This document shows positions 54,386 through 56,875 of a stretch of DNA of 56,875 nt, piece by piece. A program made the translations under genes and the position numbers. Each line of letters opens with the position of its first letter. Position 1 is the first letter of the stretch. The stretch is from Candidatus Bathyarchaeota archaeon A05DMB-4. GTDB lineage: Archaea; Thermoproteota; Bathyarchaeia; Bathyarchaeales; SOJC01. The notes under the pieces were generated by a model. The model did not search any database. It saw nothing but the letters and a program-made list of their open reading frames with translations, and was not told the origin of the DNA. The stretch covers positions 1-56,875 of the forward strand of contig JABFQO010000011.1 of NCBI GenBank assembly GCA_019685575.1, in the 5' to 3' direction.

Positions 54386-54537
54386 CTGTTTCATCCGTAA
54401 ACCCATAGCCAATTTTGCATATTCCGACTGCTAACCAAAGAGAGGATTTTAGTACGCTTGAGGCGGGATAATTTTAAGAACATTCTAGCCTCAGATTAAA
54501 ATGAAAATCAGAACACATGGAGAATTTCTCTCGAGAC

Positions 54538-54549
54538 AGATTTAAGTAA
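54538..54549 (+). promoter_or_regulatory. Probable TATA box of tRNA-Leu
   Basis: AGATTTAAGTAA lies about 40 bases upstream of the mature 5' end of the tRNA, the usual distance for an archaeal tRNA gene with a short 5' leader. Confidence 0.45.
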
Positions 54550-54584
54550 CACTTTCCATGAAAATAACCAGTAACTCCAGATCA

Positions 54585-54669
54585 GCAGGGGTAGCCGAGC
54601 CAGGTTAAAGGCGCAGGCTTCAGGAGCCTGTCGCGTAGGCGTTCGTGGGTTCGAATCCCACCCCCTGCA
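54585..54669 (+). tRNA. tRNA-Leu (CAG anticodon)
   Basis: The 85-base gene folds as a class II tRNA. The acceptor arms GCAGGGG and CCCCTGC pair fully. The anticodon arm is CAGGC-TTCAGGA-GCCTG, giving anticodon CAG, which reads CUG leucine codons. A long variable arm (around CGCGTAGGCG) and the T-arm GTGGG-TTCGAAT-CCCAC are clear. The discriminator base is A. CCA is not encoded and there is no intron in the anticodon loop. Confidence 0.96.
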
Positions 54670-54731
54670 CTCGTGTGCGCGACAACAGTTCTTAAATGTT
54701 TAAAAAGAGAATTAAGGAGAGGTGACTTTTT

Positions 54732-55166
54732 GTGTCGTTGGAGAAGAATAAGGCTATTGTTCGTGAGATGTTTGAGGCTATTAACAAGCGGCGCCTGGCT
54801 TCGCTGGACAAGTTGATGGCGCCCGATTTTGTTCTGCACATGCATACCCGGCAAACGAAGGGATGGAACGTTAATAGACATGTCGTAGAGGATGAGATCA
54901 AGGCGTTTCCCGATTTGCACGTGGCTATTGAAGACATCATTGCTGAAGGGGACAAGATGTGTGTTCGGCTTAAGGAGACAGCGACGCACAAAGGCGAATA
55001 TCGTGGGCTAGCCCCTACGGGCAACAAACTTTCATACATGGTTATTGCTATCTGGCGTATCGTTGAGGCCAGAGTTGCAGAAGGATGGATAACCTATGAC
55101 CAAATGGATTTTCTCAAGCAACTCGGTGCTATTGAATGGGAAGGATTTCCTGACACGCTTGTGTAA
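54732..55166 (+). CDS. SnoaL-like ester cyclase family protein
   Basis: The 144-residue protein has the NTF2-like cone fold seen in SnoaL/ester cyclases: an N-terminal helix (KAIVREMFEAINKR), APDFVLHMHT, a FPDLHVAIEDIIAEGDKM block, and AIWRIVEARVAEGWITYDQM. GAGAGG lies before the GTG start. Members include polyketide cyclases and many proteins of unknown role. It directly follows the tRNA. Confidence 0.85.
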   Translation: MSLEKNKAIVREMFEAINKRRLASLDKLMAPDFVLHMHTRQTKGWNVNRHVVEDEIKAFPDLHVAIEDIIAEGDKMCVRLKETATHKGEYRGLAPTGNKLSYMVIAIWRIVEARVAEGWITYDQMDFLKQLGAIEWEGFPDTLV

Positions 55167-55499
55167 CTATTTGATTTTCATTTCAGTGATCCACATGCCT
55201 ATAGTGTAAGTAGCAGAAAATAGGATAACTGAACTCAGAGTTCCTTTATCGGGAGAAATCATCATCTTTTACGAAAATAACAGCGCAGGATAGGCTCAGT
55301 CTCATTTCATCAATTCATAAATATGCGGAAAAGTCTTAAGAAATTCTCATAGTAGCCCGGGATATGTTCAAATATCGGTTTAAACTATCGGCGTTTGGGC
55401 TCTATTCTGTTTTCTTTTTGAAAAATAGCTGAAAAATGGGATTTAAATGTGATTTTAAAGTGTTTGTGTTGCTTAGTTATGCATTTTGTATAGTCACCA
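55167..55499. other. Intergenic region, nothing identified
   Basis: This 333-base AT-rich gap lies between convergent genes. It has no frame with a credible start and no recognised RNA. The short word GTAGCCCGGGA near 55353 recurs at the window's right edge, which may be chance. Confidence 0.3.
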
Positions 55500-56084
55500 T
55501 TACTTTTGATCTTGACGTGTTTCCTGTTTGTGAAAGATGTTTCTTCGTTTGAGAGACACGATGATGAGTAAGTAGGCGAATAACACGGGAATAGCGATTA
55601 TGAGCATTTCTGAGACGACGAAAAAGCCGGCGTTGCCTACGTCGAGGTTGTCGATTGTATCACATTCGTCGTAGAAGTCTATTTCGCCGTCGGTTTGGGA
55701 ATCCGCCCATACATCATAGTATCCGGGGCTTGCTGACTCCCATATCAGCACTGGTTGATTTTCGATGTAGCCACCAGCGTTGACGTCCACAGTTATCGGT
55801 CCTTCCACTATATAGAGGTCTGAAATGTGGGTTTCAGAAGTTATCCAATCTGAATAGTCTCTGACTATGTAGATGTAGTATGTACCGCCTGGTTCTAAGC
55901 CGCTTCCCTTCACATAAACCGGGTCGCCTACATTAAATTCGTTGACAGTGGTGCCCGTGCTGTCGCATGATTCTATGCCTCCTAGAGCAAATACTATAGT
56001 TGATGGTTTTCTTGGGTTGCTGAGCACGTAGGGGGCTAGTGCTAGGATTAATAATGTTGCCGTTAGCGCTAAGGCCTTCTTCAT
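55500..56084 (-). CDS. Secreted, membrane-anchored protein of unknown function
   Basis: The 194-residue protein has a signal peptide (about 1-22, KKALALTATLLILALAPYVLS), an extracellular beta-rich domain with a GD.VYVKG.GL.PGGTYYIYI motif that looks immunoglobulin-like, and a C-terminal span (about 157-176) with a basic cytoplasmic tail. GAGGG precedes the ATG. Two cysteines (near residues 40 and 141) could form a disulfide. It follows the other envelope protein on the same strand by 39 bases, so both are likely one operon. Confidence 0.7.
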   Translation of the reverse strand: MKKALALTATLLILALAPYVLSNPRKPSTIVFALGGIESCDSTGTTVNEFNVGDPVYVKGSGLEPGGTYYIYIVRDYSDWITSETHISDLYIVEGPITVDVNAGGYIENQPVLIWESASPGYYDVWADSQTDGEIDFYDECDTIDNLDVGNAGFFVVSEMLIIAIPVLFAYLLIIVSLKRRNIFHKQETRQDQK

Positions 56085-56123
56085 TTGCTTCCCTCAAGCC
56101 GGATGTTTAATATGGCTTTAATG

Positions 56124-56717
56124 TTAGGATATGTTTGTTTCAATAGCTACTTCTACTCTGGGCATTCCTGCGCCCTCTGAAGGTTGTCCTAGAAACATGT
56201 TGAGAACTTTCACTAGTGGTCTGCCTACATTCCACGCCTCATTGTTTGTGTTGGTGAACGTTATTATAACATAGAACTCACGGTTACCAGTATCAGTAAT
56301 GGTGTCGAGAAAGCTTTCTATGGAGCAGTTTGACGGCATGCGAGGCACCTCCACGACAAGCTGTATATTACCTGAAGGTTGAACGTTCCAATCGCCTTGC
56401 CCCTCAATATTACATGTGTAGTCTATGCCTAAATCTACGCTTGAATGCGGTGGGACTATGATGGAATCTGGATAAAGCCTGTGCTCCACATCCAAAAAGT
56501 ATCCGAACATAATAAGCGGTATTTCGCCACCAGAACTAGTGTATAGTTGGTATACGCGGATTATTGTTGTATTTCCTTCTCCACCTGCATCATCAGACTT
56601 CGATCCAAACGTGTTCAAGTAGAACGCGGTAAGAGGGATCAGCGCTCCCACCAGAAGCCCTACAAGCAGCCATGTGAGGATTTTCACGTTTATTTTTATC
56701 TGCATGCAGTATTTCAT
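56124..56717 (-). CDS. Membrane-anchored extracellular protein of unknown function
   Basis: The 197-residue protein has one N-terminal membrane span (about 11-33, LTWLLVGLLVGALIPLTAFYL) and an outside beta-rich domain. There is no family match I can name. GGAG lies next to the ATG at 56717; a second in-frame ATG at 56705 has GGAG 12 bases upstream. It is the upstream partner of the second envelope protein. A cell-surface role is likely. Confidence 0.6.
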   Translation of the reverse strand: MKYCMQIKINVKILTWLLVGLLVGALIPLTAFYLNTFGSKSDDAGGEGNTTIIRVYQLYTSSGGEIPLIMFGYFLDVEHRLYPDSIIVPPHSSVDLGIDYTCNIEGQGDWNVQPSGNIQLVVEVPRMPSNCSIESFLDTITDTGNREFYVIITFTNTNNEAWNVGRPLVKVLNMFLGQPSEGAGMPRVEVAIETNIS

Positions 56718-56875
56718 CTCCGGAGACTCTTTTTTGATGTTCTAACTTTATTAAATTTTTCATAGCATCAATTATTCCAGTCCTTTGCAGAGAATCACAA
56801 AAAGAAAAGAAATGAAATAAGTTAAAACCTCGGCAAATTAGTATAAATTAAACGCTAGAGGATGGTAGCCCGGGA

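Noticed and set aside
56865-56875. GTAGCCCGGGA at the right edge, repeated near 55353; possible start of a tRNA or a repeat
   Set aside because: Only 11 bases are visible at the edge and the earlier copy does not fold as a tRNA. Chance similarity cannot be excluded.

Overview
The window is archaeal. It carries EF-1 alpha, deoxyhypusine synthase, Alba, archease and RtcB, archaeal-type S12 and S7, F420 genes (CofE, Mtd, an FrhB-like protein), TATA-like boxes and many GTG/TTG starts. A complete archaeal acetyl-CoA decarbonylase/synthase (ACDS) operon, an ADP-forming acetate-CoA ligase and a surface protein with a C-terminal membrane anchor fit a Bathyarchaeia-like, strictly anaerobic, acetogenic or mixotrophic lineage. 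That placement is inferred from gene content, not from a tree. No mobile element or CRISPR array was seen.

Layout. 1-2074: the 3' part of a membrane-anchored glycosidase and two small proteins. 2144-14509: the carbon core. An ACD-GNAT fusion and a CooT-like nickel protein lie beside the minus-strand series cooC, cooC, cdhA, cdhB, cdhC, cdhD, cdhE, with a convergent diferredoxin. 14690-20618: a Gfo/Idh/MocA oxidoreductase, an FrhB-like protein divergent from F420-dependent Mtd, a fusion protein ending in an MtdB-like (pyridine-nucleotide) methylene-tetrahydromethanopterin dehydrogenase, and an AbrB-PhoU regulator. 20939-27361: DUF166, a cation exchanger, a membrane protein, and a compact operon coding for a four-cluster, double-MvhD iron-sulfur protein followed by NfnA- and NfnB-like flavoproteins. 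27388-33723: thioredoxin reductase, archease, RtcB, CofE and two metallo-beta-lactamase-fold proteins. 34113-35247: four small minus-strand genes of unknown function, one of only 49 codons. 35323-39911: DNA repair and an oxidative-stress group (Nth, peroxiredoxin, DJ-1/PfpI, rubrerythrin, HtrA) containing two disrupted genes. 40148-45453: a compact family-B DNA polymerase apparently without an exonuclease domain, a sulfite-oxidase-fold molybdoprotein, a lipoate-ligase-like protein, a JAMM protease and others. 45542-49263: S12, S7, a TGS GTPase on the other strand, and EF-1 alpha. 49371-56717: a frameshifted HTH_10 regulator, Alba, a class III aminotransferase, deoxyhypusine synthase, tRNA-Leu(CAG), a SnoaL-like protein and two envelope proteins.

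Together the genes outline the carbonyl branch and part of the methyl branch of the tetrahydromethanopterin Wood-Ljungdahl pathway. ACDS makes or splits acetyl-CoA, CooC and CooT would supply nickel, ACD would turn acetyl-CoA into acetate plus ATP, and two different methylene-H4MPT dehydrogenases would link the C1 pool to both F420 and NAD(P). The MvhD/Nfn operon would exchange electrons between ferredoxin and NAD(P)H. The most novel candidates are the MtdB fusion, the MvhD2-NfnAB operon, the exonuclease-less polymerase and the small-protein operon. Three genes carry single-base disruptions that may be real decay or sequence errors.
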